The notes below the pieces were generated by a model. It searched no databases, had not been told where the DNA came from, and worked only from the letters and a program-made list of their open reading frames with translations. 64,000 nucleotides of DNA from Paracoccaceae bacterium. GTDB taxonomy: Bacteria; Pseudomonadota; Alphaproteobacteria; Rhodobacterales; Rhodobacteraceae. Numbering within the stretch: the stretch's first letter is position 1; each line of letters opens with the position of its first letter. This document shows, piece after piece, positions 25,492 through 34,645 of this stretch. The position numbers were made by a program, and so were the translations under genes. The stretch covers positions 85,557-149,556 of the forward strand of contig JANQRL010000011.1 in NCBI GenBank assembly GCA_028284605.1, in the 5' to 3' direction.

Positions 25492-26682
25492 TCAGGTGCC
25501 GTAGGCGCGTGGGGGCTCCATCACGTCGGCGATGGCGGCGAGGAGGATGTCGGCGATCACGTCGCACTCGGCCTCGGTGAGCCGAGCCGGGAGCCGGACA
25601 TCGCAGGCCCGCATCAGCATCGCCCGGGTCCGCGGCAGGTCCGGAATGTCGCCGAGGAAGCGCCAGTTCCAGTAGGCGCGGGCATTGTCGGTCGAGAGGC
25701 CGAAGACCTGGACCTTCACGCCGCGGGCGGCGGCGGCGGCCTCGAAGGCGTGGGTCTCGGCCTCGATCATGGCGTTGAGGTTGAACTGGATCGAATCCGG
25801 GGCGCGCTCTTCCGGGCCGAGCTTCTCCGGCACGGTGATCCAGGGTGAGGCGTTGAGCCGCGCCGCCACAAGGTCGTGATTGCGGCGCCCGTCGCGGACC
25901 CGGCGGGGCAATTCGGCGAGCTGCGGGCGGATGATCGCGGCCGAGAGGTTCGAGAGGCGCAGATTGTAGAGCGGCAGACGGTTCTGCCAGCGGGCGAAGG
26001 CGTCCTGGAGCACAGGGTGCTTTTTCCAGTTATGCTCATAGGCACCGGACATGATGATCGCGCGGGCCACCAGATCGGCATCGTCGGTGATCAGGATGCC
26101 GCCCTCGCCGGCATTGACCAGTTTGTAGGATTGGAAGCTGAAGCATCCCACCCGGCCGATCGTGCCGATCTTGCGGCCCGCCCAGGTGGTGCCGAGGCTG
26201 TGGGCCGCGTCCTCGATCACCGGGACCTGCGCCGCCTCGCAGAGCGCCATGATTGCGTCCATGTCCGAGGTATGGCCGCGCATATGGCTGACGATCACCG
26301 CTGAGACCTCCGGCAGTTTCGCCGTGAAATCGTCGAGGTCGATCCGGTAATCGTCGCCGCATTCGCAGAGCACCGGCACGCAATCGGCATGGACCACGGA
26401 GGAGGGGACGGCGCCGAAGGTGAAGCCGGGGATCAGGACGCGGGCATCCCGGGGCAGGCCCAGGGCCTTCAGCGACAGGAACAGCGCGGCGGAGCAGGAG
26501 GAGACGGCGAGGGCGTATTTCGTCCCCATCATCGCGGCGAATTCTGCCTCCAGCAGGGAGACAGGGGCATCGGCGGCGGCGGTGTAGCGGAAGAGATCGC
26601 CGGTGGTCAGCAGGCGGGTGACCTCCGCCATGGCTGCTTGGGGGATCGGTTCGGCGTCATAGACGTTGGGAATGTCGGACAT
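25492..26682 (-). CDS. DegT/DnrJ/EryC1/StrS-family PLP aminotransferase
   Basis: 396 residues. Type I fold aminotransferase: L-A-V-S-S-C-S-A-A-L-F-L-S-L (phosphate-binding), V-I-E-D-A-A-H-S-L-G (Asp for the pyridine nitrogen), and the PLP lysine in F-S-F-Q-S-Y-K-L-V-N-A-G-E-G-G. Members usually aminate keto-sugars for surface glycans or antibiotics, some act on other ketones. No sugar-nucleotide genes are adjacent. It lies 95 bases downstream of the FAD-oxidoreductase cluster on the same strand and may belong to it or stand alone. Confidence 0.9.
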   Translation of the reverse strand: MSDIPNVYDAEPIPQAAMAEVTRLLTTGDLFRYTAAADAPVSLLEAEFAAMMGTKYALAVSSCSAALFLSLKALGLPRDARVLIPGFTFGAVPSSVVHADCVPVLCECGDDYRIDLDDFTAKLPEVSAVIVSHMRGHTSDMDAIMALCEAAQVPVIEDAAHSLGTTWAGRKIGTIGRVGCFSFQSYKLVNAGEGGILITDDADLVARAIIMSGAYEHNWKKHPVLQDAFARWQNRLPLYNLRLSNLSAAIIRPQLAELPRRVRDGRRNHDLVAARLNASPWITVPEKLGPEERAPDSIQFNLNAMIEAETHAFEAAAAARGVKVQVFGLSTDNARAYWNWRFLGDIPDLPRTRAMLMRACDVRLPARLTEAECDVIADILLAAIADVMEPPRAYGT

Positions 26683-26776
26683 TTCGGGCCTGCTTTTGGA
26701 TTTTCCGAAAACGCTCTTCGGGAAAACCTAACATACCCTGCGTAACGGGTCCATGACAAACCGGACCGTTGGGCGG

Positions 26777-28072
26777 TTAATGGCCCAGGCGGTCGCGAAG
26801 GGAATACCAGGTCATCGCCAGGGCGAGCAGCGGGGCCCGGGCGAAGCCGCCGCCGGGGAAGTTGGGCACCGGCAGGGTGGCGAGGGTGTCGAACCGCTCG
26901 GCCTGGCCCGCGACCGCCTCGGCCATCACCTTGCCCGCGATAGCGGTGAGCGCCACACCGTGGCCGGAGAAGCCGCCGGCGGCGAGGGTGGTCGGCCCGA
27001 GGCGGGTGACCAGCGGCAGGCGGCTCCTGGTGATGCCCAGGGTGCCGCCCCAATGGTAGTCGATCCGCACCCCCTCAAGCTGCGGGAAGAGCCGGATCAT
27101 CCGTTTCCTCAGCGCGGTCAGGATGTCGGTCGGGAACCCAAGCGTGTAGCTCTCGCGCCCGCCGAAGAGCAGGCGGCGGTCCTCGGAGAGGCGGAAATAG
27201 TTCACCACGAAGCGGTCGTCGGCCACCGCCACGTCGCGGCTGAGTACGGTCTCGGCGCGGTCGCCCAAGGGCTCGGTCGCGGCGATGAAGCTGTTGATCG
27301 GCATCACCTTGGCGGTGAGCACCCGGTTCAGGTGCGGCAGGTAGCCGTTGCCGGCGACGAGGATGTGGGAGGCGGTGACGCGTCCCTGGCCGGTATGGAC
27401 GACGCCATCCTCCAGATCGAGCGCCTCGGTGCGCTCGAAGATGCGGGCGCCGGCGGCTTCGGCGGCCCGGGCGAGACCGAGGACATAACGCAGCGGGTGG
27501 ATATGGCCGGTGCCCATGTCGAGAATGCCGCCCTGATAGACCTCGGACCGGCACAGGTCCTGAAACGTGCGGCGGTCGAGGGACTGCACCTCATAGCCAT
27601 AATGGCGGCCGAGCCAGTCGGCGTAGTTGTGCAGCTCAAGCGTGCCGGCGAGGGTCCAGTCGCCATGGGCCACCCCGGGCGTGTAGCGGGCCTCGGGCGC
27701 ATGTTTCGCGGCCAAGTCGCGGACCATGCCCTTGGCCTCTTCGGCGAGGTCCCAAAGGTGGCGGGCCGGGCCGGGGCCGAGTGTTTCGGCGAGCCAGATC
27801 TGGTCCTTGTTGAACCCCGAGCCGACCTGGCCGCCGTTCCGCCCCGAGGCGCCGAAGCCGACGCGATGGGCCTCCACCACGACGACATCGAAGCCGCGCT
27901 CGGCCAGATGCAACGCCGCAGTGAGCCCGGTGAAGCCGGCGCCGATCACGCAGACGTCGGCCCGCACCTCACCCAGGAGCGGCGCCCGCTCCGGCTGAAG
28001 ATCGGCGGTGGCGGCGTACCAGCTCTCCGGATAGTGCCCGGGGCGGTCGTTGCGGTAGAGCGGGCTGGTCAT
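26777..28072 (-). CDS. FAD-dependent amine oxidoreductase, PuuB-like (gamma-glutamylputrescine oxidase type)
   Basis: 431 residues from the ATG at 28072 (ATGA overlap with the methyltransferase gene). DAO-type flavoprotein: Rossmann motif D-V-C-V-I-G-A-G-F-T-G-L-T-A-A-L-H-L-A near residue 38, then V-V-V-V-E-A, and G-F-G-A-S-G-R-N-G-G-Q-V-G-S-G, a signature of the PuuB/OrdL group. The C-terminal G-G-F-S-G-H-G-V-A-L completes the FAD site. It would oxidise a gamma-glutamylated amine formed by the upstream glutamine-synthetase-like ligases to an aldehyde, releasing ammonia and H2O2. Substrate inferred from context. Confidence 0.85.
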   Translation of the reverse strand: MTSPLYRNDRPGHYPESWYAATADLQPERAPLLGEVRADVCVIGAGFTGLTAALHLAERGFDVVVVEAHRVGFGASGRNGGQVGSGFNKDQIWLAETLGPGPARHLWDLAEEAKGMVRDLAAKHAPEARYTPGVAHGDWTLAGTLELHNYADWLGRHYGYEVQSLDRRTFQDLCRSEVYQGGILDMGTGHIHPLRYVLGLARAAEAAGARIFERTEALDLEDGVVHTGQGRVTASHILVAGNGYLPHLNRVLTAKVMPINSFIAATEPLGDRAETVLSRDVAVADDRFVVNYFRLSEDRRLLFGGRESYTLGFPTDILTALRKRMIRLFPQLEGVRIDYHWGGTLGITRSRLPLVTRLGPTTLAAGGFSGHGVALTAIAGKVMAEAVAGQAERFDTLATLPVPNFPGGGFARAPLLALAMTWYSLRDRLGH

Positions 28073-28803
28073 TCTCGCTTGCCGTAGAGCGTTACATGCA
28101 TCCGGCTCTCGGCGGTGAACGGGTCCTGCGCCCAGCTTCCCCATCGTTCGAGCCGGCGCAGCCCGGCGATATCGGCCATCAGGTCCAGTTCCTGAGGCCA
28201 GGCATAGCGGAGGACCAGCGGGGAGAGGGTCGTGCTCTGCGGCGTGATCCGCACCCGTTGCATGGTTAGGACCTGCTCGACCGGATCGTGCAGCACGGCC
28301 TCGTAATCCAGCAGGTCCATTCTCACCGCGCGCGCCTTCATCCGCTGGTGGTCGCTGAAGGCAGCGACATCAGGCACAAAGGTCTCGACCAGGAAATGCC
28401 CGCCCGGGGCAAGCCGGTCGGCGACATTGCGAAAGAGCCGGACCTGAGCCTCCTGGCTGGTCAGGTTGAACAGCATGTTGAAGACCAGAAAGACGAAGTC
28501 GAAGGGACCCGTGACCCCGACATCGGCCATATCGCCGATGGTGACCGGGATGTCCGCGCCGCCCGCTTTGCTCCTCAGAACCGCAACCATATCGGGCGAT
28601 CCGTCGATCCCTTCGATCCGGTGGCCGAGCCGCGCGAGCGGCAGGGACATCCGGCCCGTCCCGATAGCAAGCTCGAGGATGCGCGCCTGGGGGCCCGCGA
28701 GGTCGGAGATCAGCGCGACACTCTCCGCCGTCGTGCCGGGATCGTGCCGCGCGTCGTATTCCGCGGCATAGAGCGCGCCGAACGTGTCCGGGCCGAACTC
28801 CAT
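28069..28803 (-). CDS. Class I SAM-dependent methyltransferase
   Basis: 244 residues from the ATG at 28803. SAM motif I is I-L-E-L-A-I-G-T-G-R (one change from the usual G-x-G-x-G), then I-E-G-I-D-G-S-P-D-M (motif II acidic residue), D-F-V-F-L-V-F-N-M-L-F-N-L and L-A-P-G-G-H-F-L-V-E. The gene is embedded with a 4-base overlap and a 5-base gap in the ligase/oxidase cluster, so it probably modifies a pathway compound or related metabolite. It is not part of the classical putrescine pathway of E. coli, which makes it an unusual member here. Confidence 0.85.
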   Translation of the reverse strand: MEFGPDTFGALYAAEYDARHDPGTTAESVALISDLAGPQARILELAIGTGRMSLPLARLGHRIEGIDGSPDMVAVLRSKAGGADIPVTIGDMADVGVTGPFDFVFLVFNMLFNLTSQEAQVRLFRNVADRLAPGGHFLVETFVPDVAAFSDHQRMKARAVRMDLLDYEAVLHDPVEQVLTMQRVRITPQSTTLSPLVLRYAWPQELDLMADIAGLRRLERWGSWAQDPFTAESRMHVTLYGKRE

Positions 28804-28808
28804 CGACC

Positions 28809-30161
28809 TTACACCGTCAGCAGGAGATGCTCCCGCTCCCACGGGCTGATGACCTGGAGGAACTCCTCATATTCCGCGCGCTTCACGATGGAATAGACCC
28901 GCGCGAACTCCGCCCCCAGCACCTCGCGCACGGCCTCATCCGCGTCGAAGAGGTCGAGCGCGGTCCAGAGGCCCTGGGGCAGGTCGCCGTCGCCGTCATA
29001 GGCGTCGCCCCGGTAGCGTTTGTCGGGGCGCACCTCGTTCTTCAGGCCCAGATAGCCGCAGGCGAGGCTCGCCGCGATGCAGAGATAGGGGTTGCAATCC
29101 ATCCCGGCGAGGCGGTTTTCGATCCGGCGCGCCTCCGGTTCCGAGACGGGGATGCGGATGCCGGTGGTGCGGTTGTCGCGGCCCCATTCGAGATTGATTG
29201 GCGCGGCGTGGTCGCGGACATAGCGGCGGTAGCTGTTCACATAGGGCGCGATCAGCGCGATCACCGAGGGCAGGTATTCCTGCAAGCCGCCGATGAAGTG
29301 GAAGAACGCGTCCGTCTCGCCGCCCTGGGGCCCGGCGAAGATGTTGCGCCCGGTCTCGTCGAGCACCGAATGGTGGACATGCATCGCGCTGCCCGGCTCG
29401 CCTTCGATGGGCTTGGCCATGAAGGTGGCGAAGCAATCATGTTTCAGCGCCGCCTCGCGCAGGAGCCGTTTGAAATAGAACACCTCGTCGGCGAGCTTCA
29501 CCGGGTCGCCGTGGCGCAGGTTGATCTCAAGCTGTCCGGCGCCGCCCTCCTGGGTGATGCCGTCGATCTCGAAGCCCTGAACCTCGGCATATTCGTAGAT
29601 GTCGTCGATGACGGGCCCGTATTCATCCACGGCGGACATCGAATAGGCCTGCCGCGCCGCGGCGGGGCGTCCGGTGCGGCCCATCATCGGTTCGATGGGT
29701 TTTGCGGGGTCGGTGTTCCGCGCGACGAGGAAGAACTCCATCTCCGGCGCCACGATGGGGGTCCAGCCCTCCGCCTCGTAAAGCGCCACCACCCGTTTCA
29801 GGACATTGCGCGGGGCGTAGGGGATCGCGTTGCCCTTCTGGTCGAAGGCGTCGTGGATCACCTGGAGTGTGCCATCGGCGGCCCAGGGCGCGGCGGTGGC
29901 GGTGGAGAGGTCGGGGGTCAGCACCATGTCGGGCTCGGTGAAGCCTTCTTCGCCCGCGGCCTCGCCCCAATCGCCGGTGATGGTCTGAAAGAATATCGAG
30001 TTCGGCAGGTGGAATTTCTGCTGCCGCTCCCATTTCGCCGCCGGCACCGCCTTGCCGCGGGCGACGCCCGGCAAGTCGGCGATGATGCATTCCACCTCGT
30101 CGAGACGATGGCTGTCGAGATAGGCCCGCGCCGCCTCGGGGATCTGCTCGGACCAGGTCAT
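28809..30161 (-). CDS. Glutamine synthetase-family ligase (PuuA-like), copy 1
   Basis: 450 residues from the ATG at 30161, overlapping the upstream amidotransferase stop (ATGA). Contains the GS beta-grasp start (ECIIADLPGVARGKAVP), E-M-E-F-F-L-V metal site, G-A-G-Q-L-E-I-N-L, M-H-V-H-H-S in place of the GS H-x-H block, N-S-Y-R-R-Y and N-R-T-T-G-I-R-I-P. Shorter than true GlnA and lacking the adenylylation-tyrosine loop, it fits the gamma-glutamylpolyamine synthetase group that links glutamate to an amine using ATP. It belongs to a cluster with a second GS-like gene, an amidotransferase and a PuuB-like oxidase. Confidence 0.88.
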   Translation of the reverse strand: MTWSEQIPEAARAYLDSHRLDEVECIIADLPGVARGKAVPAAKWERQQKFHLPNSIFFQTITGDWGEAAGEEGFTEPDMVLTPDLSTATAAPWAADGTLQVIHDAFDQKGNAIPYAPRNVLKRVVALYEAEGWTPIVAPEMEFFLVARNTDPAKPIEPMMGRTGRPAAARQAYSMSAVDEYGPVIDDIYEYAEVQGFEIDGITQEGGAGQLEINLRHGDPVKLADEVFYFKRLLREAALKHDCFATFMAKPIEGEPGSAMHVHHSVLDETGRNIFAGPQGGETDAFFHFIGGLQEYLPSVIALIAPYVNSYRRYVRDHAAPINLEWGRDNRTTGIRIPVSEPEARRIENRLAGMDCNPYLCIAASLACGYLGLKNEVRPDKRYRGDAYDGDGDLPQGLWTALDLFDADEAVREVLGAEFARVYSIVKRAEYEEFLQVISPWEREHLLLTV

Positions 30162-30838
30162 GCGATCCGCCGTTCGGTGAAGAACCGGGCCATCTGGGCG
30201 GCCAGGAGCGCCTGTTCGACCGGTGCGTTCAGCCCTTCGCGCGCCGCGTCGAGGAGCGGCGCCGGGACCGTCCTGCCGCGATGTTCGATAAGGTTGGCGA
30301 CCGAGGTCTCGTCGAATTCCGGATGCGGCTGCACGGTGAAGGCGCGGTCGCCATAGACCAGGGCCGCATGGGCGCAATTCGGGTGGGTGGCGATGGTCTC
30401 CGCCCCCTCAGGCGCCTGGGTCACCTGATCCTGATGCCAGGCATTGAGCGCGACCTCAGTCCCGTTCCAGTCATAGACCTGCCGGCCCACGGACCAGCCG
30501 CCGTCGAATTTCTCGACCCTGCCGCCAAGCGCCTGGGCCACGATCTGATGGCCGAAACAGACGCCCACGACGGGCACCTCCGCCGCATAGGCGGCGCGGA
30601 TCAGGGCCTCGAGCGGCGCAATCCAGGGATGGTCCTCGTAGGCCCCGTGTTTGGAGCCGGTGATGAGCCAGCCATCGGCGGCGTCGGGCCCGTCGGGGAA
30701 GTCCATATCCACCACGTTCCAGGTCTCGAAGTCGAAGCCGCGCCCGGCGAGGAGCCGCATGAACATGGCCGCGAAATCGCCCTGGGAGGCGCGCATCTCG
30801 TCCGGCACGTGACCCGTCTGAAGGATGCCGATCTTCAT
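30158..30838 (-). CDS. Class I glutamine amidotransferase-like protein
   Basis: 226 residues. GATase type 1 triad: nucleophile Cys in V-V-G-V-C-F-G-H-Q-I, His/Glu in Q-P-H-P-E-F. Also G-S-K-H-G-A-Y-E-D ahead of it. It belongs to the stand-alone GuaA-glutaminase-like proteins. Lying between two PuuA-like ligases, it may hydrolyse a gamma-glutamyl bond of the pathway product, the job PuuD does in E. coli with a related fold. It could instead be a general glutaminase. Overlaps the next gene by four bases. Confidence 0.85.
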   Translation of the reverse strand: MKIGILQTGHVPDEMRASQGDFAAMFMRLLAGRGFDFETWNVVDMDFPDGPDAADGWLITGSKHGAYEDHPWIAPLEALIRAAYAAEVPVVGVCFGHQIVAQALGGRVEKFDGGWSVGRQVYDWNGTEVALNAWHQDQVTQAPEGAETIATHPNCAHAALVYGDRAFTVQPHPEFDETSVANLIEHRGRTVPAPLLDAAREGLNAPVEQALLAAQMARFFTERRIA

Positions 30839-30893
30839 GAAATCACCGAAGGTTAGGGCTGGGCGCGACGCTACTCCGGCGCCACGGGGGCCG

Positions 30894-32198
30894 TCAAACG
30901 CTCTCCCAGGTCAGGCGCCTCAGGGCGTCAGGGTTGAGCCCGCCGAAGCGGGCGTGTTCCTGACGCTTGGTCAGTACCAGATTCTCGATCAGTTGCGGCG
31001 CGAAGATGCGGGCGATCAGCGGGTCTGAGGCGAAGCGCTCGATGGCGGTCTCCCAATCCGGCGCAAGGCGGGGCAGGTCAGCGCCATAGGCATTTCCGGT
31101 GATCGGGGCGGGCGCGGTGGCCCGATCCTCGATCCCGGTCAGGGCGGCGCCGAGGATCGTGGCGAAGACGAGGTAGGGGCAGGTATCGCCCCCCGCGACC
31201 CGGTGCTCGATCCGGCGGGCCGCCGGTGCGCCGCCGGGGATGCGGATCGCGGCGGTGCGGTTCTCATAGCCCCAGCCTGCGGATGTGGGCGCATGGGCGC
31301 CATCGACGAAGCGGGCATAGGAATTCGCATGGGGCGCGAAGATCAGCGTCGAGACCGGCATCGCGGCGAGGCATCCCGCCACGGCCTGCCGCAAGGTGCC
31401 GGACCCCTCGGCGCTGCCGTCATCGAAGACGTTGAGGCCCTCGGCATCGAGCACCGAGACATGCAGATGCAGCCCGTTCCCGGCCTCGTCGGGATAGGGC
31501 TTGGCCATGAAGGTCGCGGCCATCCCGTGCTTGCGCGCCATGCCCCGGACCAGCATCTTGAAGAGCCAGCAATCGTCGGCGGCGTCCATCGCGCTCCGGT
31601 GCGTCAGGTTGATCTCGAACTGCCCGTGCCCGCTCTCCGAGATCGCGGCCTGGGCCGGGATACCCATGGCCTCGGCGCCGGCATAGAGGTCGGTGAAGAA
31701 GGCGTCGAACGCGTCGAGGGCGCCCAGCGACAGGATCGCGTCCCCTGGCGGCGGGGCCGAGCGGCCGGGAGGCGTGGCCGGAACCGGGCCCTTGGGGGTG
31801 TCGGCGACCAGATAGAACTCCAACTCCGTCGCCGCGATCACCTCCCAGCCCCGCGCCGCGTAGCGGTCGAGCACGGCGGCGAGGGCATGGCGCGGATCGC
31901 CGTCGAACGGGGTTTCGGCGTCATGATGCATCGCCATCGGGTAGAGCACGGCCTCGCCGGGCAGCCAGGGCATCGGCACCGGCCCGCGCCCCGTGGGCAG
32001 GAGCATCCCGTCCGCGTCCCCGGTCTCGAAGAGCAGCGGCGAGGCTTCGATATCGGCGCCACTGACGTCGAGATTCAGCGCCGAGAGCGGCATCCGCGCG
32101 GCGCCTCCCGCCAGTTTCTCGGCATACTCCGCCGGCAACCGCTTGCCCCGCGCCTGGCCGTTCAGGTCGCAGGCGGCGATCCTGAGCGCGCCGCTCAT
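30894..32198 (-). CDS. Glutamine synthetase-family ligase (PuuA-like), copy 2
   Basis: 434 residues from the ATG at 32198, which overlaps the permease stop as ATGA. GS-fold motifs: I-A-A-C-D-L-N-G-Q-A-R-G-K-R, E-L-E-F-Y-L-V, G-H-G-Q-F-E-I-N-L, L-H-L-H-V-S, N-S-Y-A-R-F and N-R-T-A-A-I-R-I-P-G. It differs enough from copy 1 to suggest a different amine or a heteromeric pair. Two PuuA-like ligases flanking an amidotransferase recur in alphaproteobacterial polyamine/amine utilisation loci. Translational coupling to an ABC permease ties it to the imported compound. Confidence 0.87.
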   Translation of the reverse strand: MSGALRIAACDLNGQARGKRLPAEYAEKLAGGAARMPLSALNLDVSGADIEASPLLFETGDADGMLLPTGRGPVPMPWLPGEAVLYPMAMHHDAETPFDGDPRHALAAVLDRYAARGWEVIAATELEFYLVADTPKGPVPATPPGRSAPPPGDAILSLGALDAFDAFFTDLYAGAEAMGIPAQAAISESGHGQFEINLTHRSAMDAADDCWLFKMLVRGMARKHGMAATFMAKPYPDEAGNGLHLHVSVLDAEGLNVFDDGSAEGSGTLRQAVAGCLAAMPVSTLIFAPHANSYARFVDGAHAPTSAGWGYENRTAAIRIPGGAPAARRIEHRVAGGDTCPYLVFATILGAALTGIEDRATAPAPITGNAYGADLPRLAPDWETAIERFASDPLIARIFAPQLIENLVLTKRQEHARFGGLNPDALRRLTWESV

Positions 32199-33004
32199 CG
32201 GATGATGTTCGGTTTCAGACGCATCCGGGCCCGCGCCTCGTTCGGCAGATGCCGGTTGAGGCGCCGGTTGATCGCCCCGAAAAGCGCGATGATCGCGAGC
32301 GTGAAGAGGATGAAATAGACGGCGAGGATCGGGTAGGGGATGAACGGGTTGAAGGTCCGGTCGGCGAAATAGTTGGCGTAGTAGAGCGCATCGCCCCGTT
32401 GCTGCAGCGCCGGGAAGCCGGTGAAGAAGACGAGCGTGGTGGCGTGGAAGAGGAAGATCGCCTCGTTCGTATAGGCCGGCCAGGCGAGCCGCAGCATCGT
32501 GGGCCAGGTGATCTTGCGGAACTTCGACCAGCCGGAGAAGCCATAGGCATCCGCCGCCTCCAGATCGCCCTTCGGGATCGATCTCAGCGCGCCGTAGAAG
32601 ATCTCGCCGGAATAGGCCGCGGTGTTGAGGAACAGGACCACCAGCGCCCCGAGCCAGGCCGAGGTGAAGGCGTCGAAGAACGGGTAGGGGCCCTTGAGCG
32701 ACAGGAAGAAGAAATAGGCGAAGAAGAACTGGATGAAGAGCGGCGAGCCCCGGAAGACGAAGATGAACCATTCCGAAGGTTTGCGGATGAGCCAGGTATC
32801 GGATGCCTTGCCGAGGGCGACTGCGGTGGCGAGGAAGAACCCGACGCCGAGGGCGAGGATGGCGAAATAGACGTTCCAGATCATCCCCGAGCCGATCAGC
32901 ACGACCTGCTGGCAGAAGGTGAAATCCGTGCGCGGCAACAGCCGCTCGCCGATCCCGATGGAGCGCAGGCCGTAATCGGCGAGGGTCTGGAGGCAGTCGT
33001 CCAT
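32195..33004 (-). CDS. Polar amino acid-type ABC transporter permease (second subunit)
   Basis: 269 residues, about five to six membrane segments. The EAA loop is visible as Y-S-G-E-I-F-Y-G-A-L-R-S-I-P-K-G-D-L-E-A-A-D-A-Y-G-F-S. Also the HisM-like opening of the membrane domain (ILALGVGFFLATAVALGKAS). It pairs with the permease at 33204-34058 and is followed by a coupled GS-like ligase. Importers of the His/Glu/Gln/Arg/opine family carry arginine, ornithine, opines or similar cationic compounds, consistent with amine breakdown downstream. Confidence 0.9.
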   Translation of the reverse strand: MDDCLQTLADYGLRSIGIGERLLPRTDFTFCQQVVLIGSGMIWNVYFAILALGVGFFLATAVALGKASDTWLIRKPSEWFIFVFRGSPLFIQFFFAYFFFLSLKGPYPFFDAFTSAWLGALVVLFLNTAAYSGEIFYGALRSIPKGDLEAADAYGFSGWSKFRKITWPTMLRLAWPAYTNEAIFLFHATTLVFFTGFPALQQRGDALYYANYFADRTFNPFIPYPILAVYFILFTLAIIALFGAINRRLNRHLPNEARARMRLKPNIIR

Positions 33005-33136
33005 GGTCAGGCCGCCTCCACGCGATAGGAGAGCCGGGCAGCGTCCGACCTCGGGTGGGCGCCTGAAAGGTCTCTACAGTGCGAGGCGCCGATGTTCCGT
33101 ATGCCAATGGTTCGGTGCGGGACGTTGACAAGGCGC

Positions 33137-33180
33137 CCTCCCGGGGGGGAGGTCGGGCGCTGCCCGGCGTGCCGCCGGGC
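33137..33180 (-). terminator. Two hairpins between the ABC permease genes
   Basis: In the 199 bases between the two permease genes, CCTCCC (33137-33142) pairs with GGGAGG (33147-33152), and GCCCGGCG (33162-33169) with CGCCGGGC (33173-33180, 3-base loop). There is no U-tract. Such a long structured gap is unusual inside an otherwise tightly overlapping operon and may adjust subunit levels or mark RNA processing. Confidence 0.4.
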
Positions 33181-33203
33181 GACATGGCTCAACCATCGCG
33201 CCT

Positions 33204-34058
33204 TCACGCCGCCGCCTTCCGCTGGGCCTCGCCCGCCGCCGTGGCCTGGCCGTGGCTGAGCCGGACCATCAGCCGGTCGAGCGCGATCTCGGAGACCCGG
33301 GTGAAGGCGAGGTAGAAGATCAGCAGCACCAGAAAATACCACATCCGCCAGTCCCCGTGCGGGTAGTCGGTGAATTGCGGCGTGGCGATCCCGCCCAGTT
33401 CCCGGGCCCAGTAGACGATGTCCTCGACCCCAAGCAGGAACAGCAAAGGCGTCGCCTTGATGAGCACCATCCAGAGGTTCGAGAGGCCGGGCAGGGCATA
33501 GACCCACATCTGCGGCACCAGAATGCGCCAGAAGGTTTGACGTTCGGTCATGCCGTAAGCCTCGGCCGTCTCGAGCTGCCCGCGCGGCACCGCCCGCATC
33601 GCGCCGTAGAGCACGTTGGCGGCAAAGGCGCCGAAGACGATGGAGAAGGTCAGGACCGCCAGCATGAACCCGTAGGTCTCGTGGATCCATTGCGGCGCGT
33701 TGCCGAGCGGCAGCTTCGCCTGGGCGCAGACGATGAAATCGTTGCCCTGGCGGATCGGTTCGGTCCAATCCGGGCACAGGACCCGGTGTCGGACCCACTC
33801 GAAAGCCTGATCGAGGGCGATGACGAAGAAGAGGAAGAAGGCGATGTCGGGCACACCGCGCACGATGGCGGTGTAGCCCTTGCCGAGCAGGCTCAGCGGC
33901 AGGACCTGGCTCCGCGCCGCCGCCGCGCCGGCGAACCCGAAAAGCAGCGCGGAGGGCGCGGTGATGGCGAGCAGCAGAAGGACCGTCCCGAACGAGACGT
34001 AGAAGCCCATATGCTTGCCCGTGGTCAGGTAGCAGGCGAACCACCGTGCGGTTCCCAA
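33204..34058 (-). CDS. Polar amino acid-type ABC transporter permease (first subunit), start codon uncertain
   Basis: At least 284 residues. Contains the EAA loop (NVLYGAMRAVPRGQLETAEAYGMT) and five to six membrane segments. The start is problematic. The first in-frame candidate is a TTG at 34058 without a ribosome site, while homologous-looking coding sequence (IFEFCSNPET) continues upstream in frame to an amber codon at 34106-34104. That stretch contains only CTG (34097) or ATC (34088) as possible starts. An internal ATG at 34010 would delete the family's conserved C-Y-L-T-T-G-K-H segment. The true start is therefore probably non-canonical or was damaged. The upstream neighbours are a foreign-looking MarR cassette instead of the binding-protein gene. 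Confidence 0.8.
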   Translation of the reverse strand: MGTARWFACYLTTGKHMGFYVSFGTVLLLLAITAPSALLFGFAGAAAARSQVLPLSLLGKGYTAIVRGVPDIAFFLFFVIALDQAFEWVRHRVLCPDWTEPIRQGNDFIVCAQAKLPLGNAPQWIHETYGFMLAVLTFSIVFGAFAANVLYGAMRAVPRGQLETAEAYGMTERQTFWRILVPQMWVYALPGLSNLWMVLIKATPLLFLLGVEDIVYWARELGGIATPQFTDYPHGDWRMWYFLVLLIFYLAFTRVSEIALDRLMVRLSHGQATAAGEAQRKAAA

Positions 34059-34161
34059 TGTCTCAGGATTTGAGCAAAACTCGAAGATGCCCGTCAGTCC
34101 CCGCTAACCCTCCGCCCGACCTTATCGAAACGGCGCGGGGATGCCAGCGGCAACCTGGCTG

Positions 34162-34608
34162 TCAGGCGGTCCGAGTGCCGCGATTGCTCAGCCAGACCCA
34201 AAAACTGAGCACAATCGCGGTGCCCGAGATGAAAGTCATGACGGTGCCGGGAAAGAAGTTCACGTAGCCGGGGAAGTCGACGAAGAGCAGATAGCCGAGA
34301 TCGGCGAGCCCGCCGACCATGCCGGTCACCCAGATCGCGGTGACGTTCGCGCGCCACACGAAATACGCGCCGATCATCGTGGCCGCGCCGAACCAGAGCA
34401 GGTTCCAGCCATGCTGGTTCAGGATGCCGCCGACAGCCGGCGCGTAGTCCATGGTCAGGGTTTCCGCATCGACGGCATCGGCAATAGCCGCGAAACCGGC
34501 GCTGGCATCGGAGGTCAGAACGATCACCCCGGCAAAGGCATGGACCAGGCCCCAGACGACCCAGAGCATGGCGGCGATCTTCAGGGCAGTCGACTGGATC
34601 GGGGTCAT
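34162..34608 (-). CDS. Small four-helix membrane protein divergent from MarR regulator
   Basis: 148 residues from the ATG at 34608 (GAGG 6 bases upstream). Four membrane segments at about 8-30, 62-83, 88-108 and 115-140, with W-G-L-V-H-A-F-A-G in the first. It is a DUF-type membrane protein with no catalytic residues I can name. It faces a MarR gene across a short region holding two near-identical operator repeats, so it is the likely regulated target. Together they interrupt the ABC transporter gene order. Confidence 0.7.
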   Translation of the reverse strand: MTPIQSTALKIAAMLWVVWGLVHAFAGVIVLTSDASAGFAAIADAVDAETLTMDYAPAVGGILNQHGWNLLWFGAATMIGAYFVWRANVTAIWVTGMVGGLADLGYLLFVDFPGYVNFFPGTVMTFISGTAIVLSFWVWLSNRGTRTA

Positions 34609-34645
34609 GGCGGGCCTCGCGGCTTGTGTGACGGGGAATTCGATT

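Noticed and set aside
30894..33185. Apparent 763-residue permease-ligase fusion
   Set aside because: The N-terminal ~330 residues are a shifted reading of the permease; the ligase starts at the ATG at 32198, overlapping the permease stop.
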